From assembly GCF_905475345.1 (NCBI RefSeq), contig NC_066587.1, forward strand, positions 5,560,070 through 5,624,069: DNA of 64,000 nt, read 5' to 3'. A model generated the notes under the pieces. That model was not told where the DNA came from. It was given only the letters and a program-made list of their open reading frames with translations, and ran no database searches. The DNA is from Vespula vulgaris. Lineage: Eukaryota > Arthropoda > Insecta > Hymenoptera > Vespidae. The position numbers and the translations under genes are program-made. Shown piece after piece: positions 10,461 to 24,410 of the stretch; the stretch's first letter is position 1, and every line of letters begins with the position of its first letter.

Positions 10461-12916
10461 TACCGGTACATTTTTATTATATACAAATTATGAGAGTATG
10501 ATAATCATCAGAGAAAGAATGTAAGTGCGAATTGAAAAGTTGAAGGAAAGGAGGAGCCGAAGGTACATGAAAAGAAATAATAAAAAAATGAAGGAAAAAA
10601 AAGAAAGAATGAAAGAAAAAACAGAGAGAAGAAAGAAGAAAAAAGTACTTCGACGAAAGAAGGAGCACCTTTATAGAATCGTGTTTTACGAGGCACACGA
10701 TAAATTACGATCCGTCAAAAGGGGTCTACCAAGCGTGTTCCACGCGTTCGCCGCGTCGTAACGCAACGGCTTGGCCGCAGGTGCAGTTACGATCACTCGC
10801 TCGCGCTCGTAATTTCGTTCGTTTACTTATTCTCTGTCATTTAACGCGACGACGTTCTCGTTCGACGATGTTTCAACTCTCTCTTTATCTTCCTCTTGAT
10901 TACTTCTTCACAGATCAACGATTTTTATTTACTTTCGAACGTAGTTTGTAATTTAAGTTAATATTAATTAACGTTTTATTATTATTACTATTATTATTAT
11001 ATTTGTCTTCTCAGACTTTTTACATCTAGTTAGGAATAGGAAATCACGCGGAACGTGCTCCAACGTATATTTCTTTATGGTTGTTTGTTTATGAAGTATT
11101 TAGGTAGTTTCTTGTGATTTTCTTCTTCTTATTATTATTATTACAATTCTATCATTTCTTATTGAATTTCTTGAATAAATAAAAATTTGTATCGCTTCGA
11201 TTCAAAGTAAATAATGGATCGAATAATTTCCTCGAGATCTAACTTTTTGTTTTTTTTCTAAGTTTATTCATAGAACGTACGCGATCAGTTGCGGTTAAAT
11301 CGATAACGGCTGAAGTTTTTTACGCTATTACGTGCGATCGTGCGTGACTGAAGGAAGAAGCGATCTCACGCAAACATCGATTTCATCGCGATTTTCTAAT
11401 TATGGAAAACGTGATCGCCACGCGCGAGCTACGTTTATCGTTGCCCGTACCTGTTTTGAACGTCTTTTTATATGTATCGTACTACCGGAATAGTCAGATC
11501 ATATACCAACATCGATATATCGTCTAGAATCTCTCTTTTTTATTTTCTCTTTTTATTCTCAATCGGATATTTTTGTTTTCAAATCGTAGAATATCGTTGA
11601 TAACGATAACAAAATATATTTTTCTTCGGTGAAGATAATTTATGTATATAAGATCTGCGGAAACGAAACGATCCTGCTTCTGATTTATACAAAAAAAAAA
11701 AAAGAAAAGTTCGAACTTCGAAGTACCCAGAACCTTTCTATCGAGAACGTAGAATTCATTAATAATTACGGTTCACTGTTACCTCGCACGCTCATCGTAA
11801 TTCATAAGGAGTATTCTATTAAAGTTGCACTTAGATTACAGCCCTTGGAGCAAGGCAACGCAATCCAAACGCCTGAGGAGTCGTAATAAAATCTTCGACG
11901 AAGCGGCGCATCGAGATTCCTTTTGAAAAAGCGAGTCTCGCGACTCGCCGAGATCAGAGTGGGTCGTTAACAGATTGGCGCAACGATTGGTGCACATTGT
12001 CGATAATGAAGGTAGTAAGAAATCTTAATCATGGTTAATCGTTAATTAGTACGACGTGTTTTATGCCGATCGACGTTAGTTTAGCCTCGTCATTTGATTT
12101 CTGTCCAGTAACGATAGCCGGATGTGGTCGAACGACGGGAGACATCCTGCCCTGTAAATTAGCCCTTTCTCCTTCCCACTCCTTCACCCTTCGTACAAAT
12201 CTCTTTCCGTTCTATTTCTCAGTGAACGTAGTAGATTGTTCCGCTAGATCAAGATAGAAAATTAACATTGTTCTTACACATTACATCAGTTTTCTTCAGT
12301 TCGATTAGATCGAAAACTTTTCTCCTTTCTATTATAAGAATATTTCCTTTGAAATAAATTTAACAGGATGCAAGAGGTTGGTAAAAAACGCTATCATAAC
12401 GGCGACTTTTTTCTAACACAAATTCGCGGATGTTGGTTAGTTCGATAGGATGCGCGGTTAACCTTCTTCCTTTTTCAATGTCACGTTTTAAACGGACGCA
12501 AACAAGGATTAGATATTACGTAATATTATATCTTGGTGTTGGTAAGTTCTCTTAAATGCAACTGATTAATAAGCCAGCCGAGATAACAAATGAGAATTAA
12601 AATAACAATCTCTCATCCGCGGAACTATTTGATTTCTTCTGAACTAACAAATCGGAAAAGAAAGTCATAGTTTATTGTCGAGATATACCTTTGTATTCTC
12701 GTAAGTAAAGATTAACTAGCGCCTCGAGCGACGTGCTAAAGAAAAGCAATAATTAGTTTTCTTCTTGTTGTTCGTTTTCTTTGTATCTTTCGTTCTATCG
12801 GACGATAAAGATAATGAAAAGAAAAAAAAAAAAGAAACCAAAACGAAGGCCTATGCGTTCGTATCGATGACGGATCTATTAAATTCGTTGGCAGCTGAAA
12901 GAAAAGAGAAAAAGGA

Positions 12917-12931
12917 AGAGAGAGAAAGAGA

Positions 12932-12963
<32 letters not shown>

Positions 12964-12968
12964 AGAGA
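12917..12968 (+). repeat. (AG)n/(AAAG)n array
   Basis: AGAAAG units pass into a pure (AG)n run at about 12938-12962. Confidence 0.85.
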
Positions 12969-14368
12969 AGGTATCTATCGCAGTCAGAATCGCAGTGGAC
13001 GCGATTATTCGCGCGAAAGGCGCGTAGCAAACGGCTGTCTAGTACTCTAGTACTTCTCCATATTGCTCGCGAGGATATCAGATAAGACGAAAATGAATTG
13101 CCGCGCGTAAAGTCAACCGATTGTCGGAGATCTCATTGGCGATTTGTTCTCGGACCTTTCGGTGCTCAAACGCGAGCATTCGATAGGCAACCTTTCCAGT
13201 CAGGCTCCTTCTCTCCTTTTCTTTCCTTCTCTTTCTTTTTCTCTGTCTCTTTCTCTCTCCTGCTCTCTTGCTCTCTCGTTTGAAGTCTATCGGGACTCAC
13301 GCGGTTTCGTGCGAAAAAGCAAACAATGAGACACGCTCCTCGTCGTAGTATCGCGACTCTCCGCAACGAAAAGCCATCAGATAAAGGCACCCGAGATCTT
13401 TATTACTTAGCGTTATAGATCGTTCTTTCCTTAGAGAAATAAACAATAGGCACGTTGCGTATACGAGTTCGCGTTCGCTAAGGGTTATCTCGAGTAAGGG
13501 AATACGGTACGTTACAAGGTATCAGATAAGAAATAAAGGAAGGAGAAAAGGAAGGAGAAGAAAGGGAGGGGAGTACAGTGCACCATTCGTACCTTCTTAT
13601 CGTAGTAAGCGTTCTCCCGAGATTCCCCGTCTTCATCTCGTTCCTCGAATTATCACCATGGTGTAAATTATTTTTCGGTTTACTCGAGGACTCTCTACCA
13701 CCATAGAATTTCCCTTTTCCTGGTAAAACAATCAATGAGAATTCGAAGTATTTCCGATTGTAAAGATACTTATCGATCTTTATGGATTTATCGTAAGAAA
13801 AGTATCGCGAAAGTGTACTCGAATTATTGGTCATCAGGTAAGAAGTACTTTACTACCAGGAGAATGAGAATTTATTAAAGGGAAACAAATAGGAGTCTCG
13901 ATTAAATTACATCTCGATGCTCGACTTTATTATCGAGCTATCGTTGAATCTGTACCGAGAAAGGAGCGAACAATGGACTCGTTCTTCGTTGGCCGCCTGT
14001 TCGTTCATTCCTCAACGTCCGACATAGAGACATCCCGTATGACAACTGTAATAAGACTCGACCTCGAGTAAGATACGAGAAGTTGAATCGTTAAGGCGTA
14101 TGATAATCTTTATAGATCGTGTTGAAGATTATTCTTCCCATTAATTGATTATCCTAATATCTTAGACACGCCTTTTCCTTTCTATCGTACCTATCCTCGT
14201 TAATTATCATAATTTTCTTTATTTTCACCTTTCTCATCGTCGATTATTATTATTCCTCTTTCTCTTTCTATCTGCGGAAGGCGCATATAGCGCAAGAAAT
14301 TGTAACGAACCGTGACTCGCATCCGCGGCGTATCCTTTGCGATCCATCATCGAGTTGAAGAGAGTAAG

Positions 14369-14456
14369 ACAGAGAGAGAGAGAGAGAGAGAGATGGGTTG
14401 CAAGCATATACGTACATACACATACATACACATACGTACACCTATATACATATATA
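14369..14456 (+). repeat. (AG)n followed by (TACA)n
   Basis: (AG)12 at 14369-14393, a ten-base spacer, then TACA/CATA units to about 14456. Confidence 0.82.
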
Positions 14457-14705
14457 AGAAAGACCATTTTCGCCTCTGTCGCTTTCTCCCATATAAAATA
14501 CTTCTTATTACGACAGCCTTAACAATTTTGCCGAATATTAAGACACATCGAATCGTTAGGACTAACGATCGGAACGGTACTATCCTATCAAAGGATGAGA
14601 ATAATTTGTAAAGGAAAACGAAGGGAATGCCATAGGTGTTGGAACGTTAGCATGGAATTCCATACGGAAATAGCACCGGTTATATTCACGACTTTCAACG
14701 TTTTA

Positions 14706-14740
14706 AGTATGTATCTATGTATGTATGTATGTATCTATGT
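14706..14740 (+). repeat. (GTAT)n microsatellite
   Basis: GTAT units with GTATC variants. Confidence 0.82.
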
Positions 14741-14985
14741 TGACTACGTCTTTCGTGGCCTACAAGGTGGCTTTTTTTTCAATCCGTTCTCCGTTCGTAG
14801 GCGCTACTCGATCACGCGGCAGAAGAGAAATAGGAAAAAAATTGTCTAGCCCCCCCATGTGTATCTCCACTCGCAGCGGTGTCCCATGATATCCCAGCGT
14901 TTGATTTATGCTACGGATTTATGCTCTCGGTCTCTCGTACGCATGAGACGACAGTATAAAGGGACTGAGAGGAGACGCAGAAGCA

Positions 14986-15011
14986 AAGAGAAAGAGAGAG
15001 AGAGAGAGAGA
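14986..15011 (+). repeat. (AG)n microsatellite
   Basis: About nine uninterrupted AG units after AAAGAGAA. Confidence 0.82.
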
Positions 15012-15604
15012 ATCAACGCTACCTACTCCACCATTGTCCAATGATTTACGTTCGTTCTATAATCGCGGCGCAAAGATTTCTGCCAAAGTTGTCTCTTCGT
15101 TCGCTGTCGGCTTCAAGAAAATAAATCCCAAGAAAAGAGAGAAGATCTCACGAGAAAAGGGTGGAGATGATCGAGAGAGGGTTAAAGATTCTTCTTTCTA
15201 CCAATTATCGTTTTAATCCTTGCGTGACCGAGTTTTAAGAAACCACCATCACGAGTATTCGTTTTAAATCGTTTCGAGCCACGAAAGGATAGCCGATGCT
15301 TTTATATACCTTTTAAAAGAACGTAGATAGTTATTACAGCCGCTATTAGTTTCTTTCTCTTTTCTTTTCCTTTCCACTTTTTCTTTTTTCTTTCTCTTCT
15401 CCGGACATTTTCGTCCGACGTACTTACTCGGATAATTCGTCATTTTAATCCTTTCTTCCTTTCCAATTCGGCGATGCAGATCGAACTAATAGCTATTTCA
15501 CGGTGCAACGAACGACGTAGAAGGAAGAAAGAAAACACGGCTATTGTATGTGCGTGCGTAGGTAGGAGTGACTCGATCAATGAATCCAGTGAAAGGATGG
15601 AGGT

Positions 15605-15665
15605 AAGAGAGAGAAAGAGAGAGAAAGGGAGAGAGAGAGAGAGAAAGAGACAGGAAGAGAGAGGA
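15605..15665 (+). repeat. imperfect (GA)n purine tract
   Basis: GAGAGAAAGAGAGAAAGGGA-type units; all purine apart from one C. Confidence 0.78.
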
Positions 15666-16569
15666 GGTAAAGCGACGCTCGCTAATTGGTGGTACTAATT
15701 AGCACAGAGGCGTCGTCTCGAAAGCACTCTCTCACCAGCCGCTTCTTCACGTGCAAAGCACTGTATGTCGGTATTATTACGAGGAGAAAAGCGAACGGCT
15801 GGCGATACGAGCGAAATTTCTATGTTAATAATACACCATGTAATTCAGGCGGGTTCGCGTTCCGCGTCACCTCGTCCCGCCTCGTCTCGTCTCGTACGTC
15901 TTGCATGACGTCGTTTCGCGCATTATCGTATAACCGCACATTCAAAAACCGTCCGCGGATAATTAGTCGGTCGCGTTGTTTTTCATCGACGTCATTTGCG
16001 ATGAGAATTAAAGGTAGTGTTGTCAAAATCGTACAATTCTTAATCCGTACATATTTCATTGTTCGGTAGACGTTTTTACGTCAGTTCGACTTTTAACAAA
16101 ATTTTTCATCGTTCTAAGAGACGTATATTATTTTTTTTTCTTTTCTTTTTCTTTTCAATGAGAAAATCAGAAACGTAGAAAATCGGACGCTGGACGAACA
16201 TCGTTTCTAACGTCGGCGGTACTCATTGAAATCCGTGTTCGCTAGACATTTGCATATTATAACGATATCTAGATGGTGGCACGTTAATGTCGTTGTCGTT
16301 GAACGTACACCATATATAGACACGCACACCTGCGTTCATGTTTGCCCGCGACTCTGGCATCCGGCGATTGTCCAGGTAGTGTCTCTCTTTCCATCTTTTT
16401 CTTTCCCCTCCTCTATTCCTCCCTCTCTCTCTCTCTCTTCCTCCCTCTTCCTTTTTCTTCAGTTATCCCTTTTTCCTTTATTCTTCTCTTTTCTCGTAGC
16501 AGTTTCGTACACGTATTAGTCGCTAAGATCGATTACTTTTATCGGAGTGATCTCTTTAATAAGTAACAT

Positions 16570-16622
16570 TATCGATAATTTTCTTAAAGTAAATTATCGA
16601 TATTTATCGATAATTATCGATA
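16570..16622 (+). promoter_or_regulatory. cluster of four TATCGATA (DRE/BEAF-type) octamers
   Basis: Perfect TATCGATA palindromes start at 16570, 16595, 16605 and 16615; the last three are spaced by exactly 10 bp, one helical turn. In Drosophila this octamer is the DRE element bound by DREF, and its CGATA half is bound by the boundary protein BEAF-32. Whether the same proteins act in this species is inference. The cluster continues as a degenerate ATTGATAATT copy to about 16637. No gene start is visible next to it, so an insulator or distal element is as likely as a promoter. Confidence 0.5.
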
Positions 16623-17163
16623 ATTATTGATAATTTTATCATTAACGGCGTTTCCTTAAGCAAGACCGGAACGAAGGCCAATAGCATCCTTAGAAATCGA
16701 ACAAGAACGATAATAAATCTCGCCTGGTTCTATCGATGCTACGAAAAATGTAGGCGCAATGGCGCGTTGTAAGGAGTATCCGCTGCACGTTCTATAGTAT
16801 TTTACGGAGTACCGTTACCGTGTACGGTATAATTACGACGATAATATCGCGATAGTTCCATGGTGACACGGCCTGTAAAACTCGCTGCTCGACGGTACAA
16901 CCGTGCATTACCGCTTGGCTAGGGCCTAGACCGATAAAGTCGCGGTGAAAATTTTCTGCATACCATAATTCACCGTTCTACGGCATACCAAGTTTGCGTA
17001 TGTGATACCTACTGCCATTGTTGATTGTACGCGAAGAACGAAGTCTTTTAATTCGATAACTTCGGTTATCGTAAGGGTTTTACTTTATCTCGAATATTTT
17101 CCCAAAGAAATCTTTAACTTTTTCAACGAATCGTTAATGACCATCCATGGCGTTTTTACATAA

Positions 17164-17168
<5 letters not shown>

Positions 17169-17213
<45 letters not shown>
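17169..17213. repeat. (TA)n, about 22 units
   Basis: Uninterrupted TA dinucleotides; self-complementary, so it can extrude a cruciform. Confidence 0.92.
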
Positions 17214-17215
<2 letters not shown>

Positions 17216-17572
17216 TTTAAATCGTATACGTTATCGAAAATGTATGCGAGATATTTTTCTTTCTAATGATTTACGTGGATCCTGTAGATCGTCTTTCTAA
17301 GCCGAATATCTCGTTTTCTCCGTTTATAGTTTCTTACATGGTATCGTCTCGTTCGTACGAGCACGACAATTTTCTAGCGTCATTCTTATCATCGGTTTAT
17401 GAGTAAAAATGCATGGATGTTGAGATAGAAGACCCTTCGAGTCGAAACTCTTCCGAAAATGACGCGATCCCAGCGGGTGACCAACGTTCCCCGTGATTTC
17501 GAAAGAGTCCAAAACCAAAACTCCTTCGTCAATGGTAGTAGGGTCGGTTAACCGAAAGAACCCCTCGTCTCG

Positions 17573-17584
17573 TTCTCTCTCTCT

Positions 17585-17649
<65 letters not shown>
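17573..17649 (+). repeat. long (CT)n array
   Basis: About 77 bases of CT with a few TTT interruptions; one of the longest in the window. Confidence 0.92.
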
Positions 17650-18925
17650 AGCAGGCGTGCTGAGGCCGGTAACAAAAGTCGAAATTGCGTGGCATTAGTC
17701 AAACATCACCACGCCGTAAAAACCAAAGCTATACCTTTCTCTCTTCTTATTTCATTTTTCTTTTTTCGATTCTATTAGACCGGTGTTCCTCCTGCAAGAG
17801 ATCGTCTAGGTTCCCGATCGACGAGCTACCTTTCTTTGAAAACGATCCAGAACCTGGCCACCTGGTGCCAGCGAGAATTCTCGAATGAAGCCATCAATAA
17901 TTCAGGATTGGCAATTGCCTATGGTCGATTGGTTAGGCGCATACATATGTATCTGTATGCTCGTATCTATTTTTTTCTTTTTTTTTCTTATAGCATCTGC
18001 TAACACAAACAGGAAAGATTTTTCTTTCGAGATATTCTACGGTATAGAAATAATTCGATATTCCACAATTATCTTACAAAATATCAATATTGTATTTTAT
18101 TGAACGTAGATAAACTCTGCTACACGTAAGTTATCATCGACGATAGCCGACCAATTTGTGTCTTGTATTGTAGGTGCGCGTTGCAAGCTTACATACCTAT
18201 AATTAGCGTGTGTCGAGGCATGGGCTGGAATATCATTAGCTTGTCTATAGATCGGCATGGATTAGAATAAATACGTTGGGTCTTTGGGCCACATAGGAAC
18301 GGTACAATCGACTCTAATCGTCGCACGTCTCGAGCTTGCTTTTAAACGCTCGATCGTTCGTATCGACGATAATCTTTATTTTCTCTTTTTATTTTTCTTT
18401 CCTTTTCTTTTTTTTTTTTTATTTTAAATTATTCTTGGACGATCTCTTCCAATTTTAGAAACGTAAAGAAATCAAAACTACGCGTTGAGAATAATAGTAT
18501 TAACTTGAGGTATATTAAGTAATCGTATTAAGTCATAATATTAGGACCAACGAATCGATTAAACAGATATGAAGAGGCAAGAAGTTAATAGGAAACTATT
18601 ACTGAGCAAAAAGAAAACGCTATTACGAAGCATTCTGGATTAGAATAAGTACCCGATGTCCTTAATCCCTAAGGAGTGGTTCCAGATGTCGAGTATATGT
18701 ATTAAGCTCTTCTGGTGACCAGAACATGAATCTAACGTGTGCGTTGGCGGAAATCTTTCAAATTATAAATTATCCCGGGCACGTGGTAGGGCATCGTATG
18801 AAAAATTTTTTATTGACATAATAATAGAAGGTTGAGGTTTCATTTTTATTAAAATATTCGCGCTTTAACAGTATCATTAATTATATCGTATTTTCTTATT
18901 CTCTTGTAACAATTTAGGATATTCT

Positions 18926-18945
18926 AAAAAAAAAAAAAAAAAAAA
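18926..18945 (+). repeat. A20 homopolymer
   Basis: Uninterrupted A-run. No retroposon body with an open frame is seen upstream, and no target-site duplication was evident. Confidence 0.88.
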
Positions 18946-20567
18946 TCATTATTATCTCGTAAATCGATGCAACGATTTGATGCATACCAAGGAGATAAAA
19001 AAAAACAAGTAGATTAAATTACACGTTTAGTGTCTCTCCGTTAAATTTATCGATTGACGTTAATTTGCCTATCGATCCCTTATACGGACCCGTTTACGAC
19101 ATATTACTCATGCCATCGATAAGGTTGATCGAGACTTAATCGACCAACGCGTACGATCGGTACCTTCTCGAATATGAATCGAGTTATTAGAAATAAAAAG
19201 AAGAAAAAGATAGAACCCTTATAGTTAGTTTAGATCGTGTAGGTATATTTTATGTTGAAATCCAAGCACGTCGCTATGTATTTACGTTGCATTACCATAA
19301 CTGTCAGGCGTTCGTCGCATTATATTCGGCCGATGCGCCCGGTTTTCCCTACTTGGCGACTTCCGGTGTCGGCGACGAAGCAAACATTTCCAACAGATAG
19401 GTTCGACGACTCGGTGCTGATCGGTAAATTTAATTCGTCTCGATCGTGACCCTCGATAAGCGTATTATCCCTGACAAAAGAGAAAGCTGAAAGTCGTTTC
19501 GACTTCGACCTCGAGGAACGTTGTTTCGTTAATTACAATGGGATGTTACATTTCAAAGAAATTTCTTTTCTTTCTGTTTTCTTTTTCTTTTTTTTTTTTT
19601 TTTCTTTTAGATAAAGTATCATACGAATTTGATACGGTTCATTAACATAAACACGTAGTTATCTTTATCGTAACTGTTCAAACAAAATTGTTACACTCGC
19701 ATAATTTATATTTACATCATACTTTCATCGCCATTCTATTCATATTACTTGCGTTATCTATCATGATTCTATGAAAACGATCTATTCATGAATTCTTTTG
19801 TTTTTATTTAATATTACACCGACTCTCACTCTTTCTATTTACAAGAACATCACCGTAAACGTTAACGTCGACGACCGAATAAGTAAAAGATCGAAGTTAA
19901 AATTAGACATACTTTCTGCTCAATATCCTTAAGACGCGAAGTATCTTTGAGTAGTATATTCCAGACGATGGACGTCCAATTTCCATATTTCGGTATCCCC
20001 TAGAAAAGGTTTTAAATTACGAGTATTCGAAAGAACGAGTCGCCAGTACGCATTCGCCGCAAGCATAGGCAGTATAGTAAATAATAATCAGTATCGGATA
20101 CGCTTACTTCCACGGCAGGAAAGTACGTACGGTCAGAACGCTTAGGATACGCCATAACTGTCGAGTTACAGAAAATTTACATTATCGTAACGCATTCGCG
20201 TGAAGATAGCGCGATACTCCATGGGAGAGAGAGTCCTATATAAAAAATAAAAGAAAAGAGAAAAAACAAAAATAAAAAAAGAAAGGAAAAGAAACGCATA
20301 TCGGAGGAGGTGGGACAAGTGTCTCCTCGTGGATACCAAGATCCTTCTTTATATCTCGAATGAGATTCATACCTTGGCAGTAGGTATTATTAATAATCTT
20401 TCTTATCCAATGCTGTAACGCCTTGCAAACGTGTTCTCTTAACTTCTACCTAGCTCTTATCTAAAATATATTCGTATGCTTTTCCAACGAGATAATTTTT
20501 CGTTGAAAATAATATCCAATGATAACGGTAAACTAGATATTTGATTCTTTTACATACAACATTATTT

Positions 20568-20613
20568 TTATATTTATATATATATATAAATATATATATT
20601 TATTTATTTATAT
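20568..20613. repeat. AT-rich TATATTTA palindromic tract
   Basis: TA units broken by AAA/TTT, ending in TTTA tetramers. Confidence 0.78.
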
Positions 20614-20945
20614 CAAAAGGTAGGAAAAGAAGATAAATACGAGCAACGTGTGAAACATAAAGCGTACTTACGTAATCACTGAATATTTCACTTTATTTAT
20701 CTTCATTAATCATCGCTGTAATATCTACGCGATACGCGACCTTAATGCGAAAATATTGCATTAAATTTAATTAGTTTTCTATTTTACGTATCTCCAATTT
20801 GTTTATACGTTTGTTTTAATATAAAAATCTTGTTGAAAAAGTGTTTTACTTTTCTGAATTCTATTAAATCCGTGCCTCTACCGAAGTTACCACATAAACG
20901 TACCAGTGGCCGAACGCGAGGCGACGTATCGTCGACGCGAATTAG

Positions 20946-20947
20946 AC

Positions 20948-20989
<42 letters not shown>
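20946..20989 (+). repeat. (CT)n(CA)n compound array
   Basis: About eleven CT units switch without spacer to about ten CA units, then CT-rich DNA to about 21020. Confidence 0.9.
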
Positions 20990-21799
20990 TCTTTCTGTCT
21001 TTTTCTCTCTCTCTTTCTCTTTGATGGTAATCCGGTTAACAGGCGAAGCGCAGAGTACTCGCGTGTTTTATCCTAATGAGATCAAGAGCGGTCGCGACCG
21101 ATACGAGGCTCCTGGGAATCGGCGAGAATGAGTAAAGAGAGATGAAACGAGGGTGGAGCTGCCAATGGCGATGACTACGTAGAAGGGGGTCGTCAACCTC
21201 GCGAGAAACGCGTGCCTTTTGGTGGGCACAAGGCTCGCGACAAGGCTTCTGAATACGTCGACGAACGTACAGTGGTACGGCGATACGCTAATTTAATTAA
21301 CGGCAAATGGACTGCGACGTAGGTGTCACAGGACAACGGCGAAGGACACACTTCCATCTCGAAACACGTCAAAAGAAAGACGTACAATCGAGAAGAAATA
21401 ATGAAGGATCTTGGTAATCGAAATTAGTATTGGCATGTAATATATATATATATATGTATTATTTACTTACATACATTAACGATACATAAACAATTTATAT
21501 CGTATTCGCTTGACTTTTTAATTGTATTTACTCACCTACATTGGTGATGCATAAAGAATTTATATCATATCCATTTGATTTTTAATTAGTTGTTGCGTTT
21601 GATATGAACAAGAACTGGATTCTAGCAGCTATCGTACGTGCATCGTTCGATATCGTAGAAATGCATTTTCTTCTTTTTATAAAGGACGGAACGTTTAATC
21701 TACGTTTCGTAAGTAACACAGATGGCGAGTACTTACTTGTCACAATTTCCGTTTACTACGGTCGTTAATTCAATCATCGTATTTTATTATACAGAATCG

Positions 21800-21830
21800 A
21801 TATATATATATGTGTGTGTGTGTGTGTGTA
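21800..21830 (+). repeat. (TA)n(TG)n compound array
   Basis: About five TA units followed by about nine TG units; same layout as the array near 10.4 kb. Confidence 0.88.
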
Positions 21831-24339
21831 TGCTCTATTTTTAATGAGAATCTTCTTCAAAAACGATAAAGTTTAAAATATTTTCAGAGTGGAACGCAAA
21901 AAGAATTTGATCGGAGCATTTATTTTTGGACACAAGGCGGTTCGAAAGAAATAAAAAATGTTTTACAACCATGGTCGAGGGCGTTTCGCGTATCCTCGCG
22001 CGTGTATACGTATGCATCCTAGTGTGTTGCGTATAATAAAAGGGCTGCATCCGCTGTAGACGCATCGACTGGACAATAGGTTTCCTTGGTAGACGAAATT
22101 AGTGTTATTATTGGACCAAATGTCCAGGCCACGCCGTGGGAAGAAACGTTTCTCGGCAGCTTCCACTTCCTTCGAATTTACTTCTTCTTTCATTCTTTCC
22201 TCCTTCTCCATCCCCCCTCCCCCTTTTTTCTCTATTTCTATTATCTTCTTTAAATTTCTCTCGAATTTGTCAATCTTTCGTCTAAACAAATATGAAATAA
22301 TAAGAAAAATCTATTATAATTATTATAACAAATTCGTTAGATTAAACAAACCTCAAATAGGAAGAATATGAAGTTTCAACAGGAAGTAGGCGTTCGATGG
22401 AATTCAGCCAAGGTAGAAGGAAGTTGCTCGTTACGGTTATATCCTTATGGTAGCAGAACCGAATGTTCCCTCTAAATTTCTTTCCCCGCTATCGGTAAAA
22501 ACCGATTATTACGATCGCCTCGTTTTCTAGAATCCTCAAATCGTTACTTTTACGAGCTAAGAATTCCACCTTCCCAAAAGAACTGACTACCATTATGTCG
22601 AACTTTTTCTCGTTTAACTTTTCGAGCATATAAGGTGCCAAATCTTAAATCAACGATCGCGTACCAAGTGACCTTCTTCTTCGTGGTAACGACTTTGCGT
22701 TTTGGCAAAATACCATAGCAAGGAAAGATAGCTCGCATTATCGCAAATCGAAAATCCCATCGATCGTTCCGTATTTTTCTTTTTCCCTAATTTTACATCT
22801 TCCCGTTAAATAATTTTCTCCAAATAAATCTTTTTTTGAAACGGATTCGGATCGTTCGGGAGCCATCTTCGAAAGACGAAAACTTTGGAACAGGATCGAT
22901 TCGATTTCGTTTAAGAACGTGCATGTTCCTACTCGTTTCTTCCAGTAGCGTGTTACTAGCGCGGTGATTATCTCGATCTTCGTGCAACGTTCCGGTTTTG
23001 TCAGCGTTACGACGTGGGCCTTTGTTAGATCCGCGGAGCGAAGGTACGTTCTCTTCGAGATCTTTACCAACCCATACACGTATCCGCTAATCTCCACGAA
23101 TCATCTAAATGCCCGCTCCGATCCGTTCCCTCTCGTGCGAGAACGTTTCATCATCGAAAATTTCTTAACGGCCTAGTGGTACGATCCCGTACATAGACGT
23201 TACCTATAGACGAGCACATCTTCCTTCTCTTTCTTTCTCTTTGCCAACTCGTAAATCTCCAAAATGATTGATCACGTCACTCGTTCTTTCCTATTTCTTA
23301 CGACGTCGAGCTTCTTCAAAACGATCCAGGTCGATTCTCTTAATAATTAAAACGATCTCGTGATTGAACATTACTCCTTCCATACTATCGTAAAGATATC
23401 GCAAACGTTTAGGTAAATAATTTGTATTATGAAAAACTTTTGAACTTTTGTTAAATTAATCATTCGAGTTGGAACGACGATTAAATATATAAACATTATC
23501 GGATGATAGTAAATATAAGTATTAATTAAATATAATTATATATATATATATAAGTATAAATATCGTAATGATCTAAAAATCATTCTGGTTAAGAGCAGGA
23601 TCGATCAAAGTAGTTTTAATCGATCGTTATCGTTTATATTGACAAGATACACGTTCTCGCAAGAACGAAATATTTTTGATACGTTGTCTTAAAAACAAGC
23701 AACAAATATACTTCTCCTTTTGGAGTGAATAGCGACAAGAAGAAGAGTCGATCGTTCTCGATTCTTTATGAAAGAACCTATCGCTCGATATCGACACGTC
23801 CGATCGATGGAACGATCGCGGTAGGTGCGTCCGCACATTTTCTCCGTGCGGCGAACGGAGACACGCGTTCGCGCACACGCGCATACCTACGAGGCACGCG
23901 CGTTACATCGATGAATCTATTTCCAGTAGCACGTTGCGTAGCGCTTTACGTCTTGCATACGCACATAGTACAACTTTGCTTATACGTAGTTACCTATATA
24001 CATTGTTCTCTACGCAGAAAATATCGTGCTTTCTATGCGTAAAAATGTCCGATATAAAATATTATACAAGATAAAATGATTATTCCATTTAATAATTTAT
24101 TACAATTGATAATATCTTGTATGAAAAAAATCGTAATAAAACCTATACAAAGTATTCCCCATATCTTTCTCATAAAATTAAAAGAGAAATCGTAGAAAAT
24201 TGTTTGAATGTTATAAAATTGCGAAATTATAATACGTAATGTTATTGATGCCGAGTTCGATTTTAAATTAGTCCTTGTATGATTTAAAGTTTTATATGCG
24301 AATAGCTTTGTCCAATGGGAGACAATTTCATATATTCAT

Positions 24340-24410
24340 GCGTACGTACATACATATACAATATATGTGTATGTATATATATACACACACACACACATAT
24401 ATAGCATATA
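24340..24410 (+). repeat. TACA/TA/CA compound tract
   Basis: TACATACATATACA, then TGTATGTATATATA, then (CA)n and TATA: a mirror-like mix of alternating bases. Confidence 0.8.

Larger units (their letters stand above)
6913..12900. other. non-coding, AT-rich
   Basis: Unique DNA with scattered short microsatellites. Frames of up to about 115 codons near 8819-9166 lack a splice context and overlap frames on the other strand. Confidence 0.55.
12969..16560. other. non-coding
   Basis: Pyrimidine tract at about 13200-13280, several AG arrays and a C7 run near 14850. A CAG|GTAAGA donor-like word at 13835 follows only a short open frame without an acceptor. Confidence 0.5.
16640..20560. other. non-coding; 16780-17000 notably repeat-free
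   Basis: After the TATCGATA cluster, about 220 bases are GC-richer and repeat-free with stops in all frames, like a conserved non-coding element. The rest is AT-rich with the TA and CT arrays listed. Confidence 0.5.

Noticed and set aside
22738..23097. 119-codon minus-strand frame without low complexity
   Set aside because: Starts at GTG, no consensus splice sites, and frames of this size are expected a few times by chance in 64 kb of both strands.
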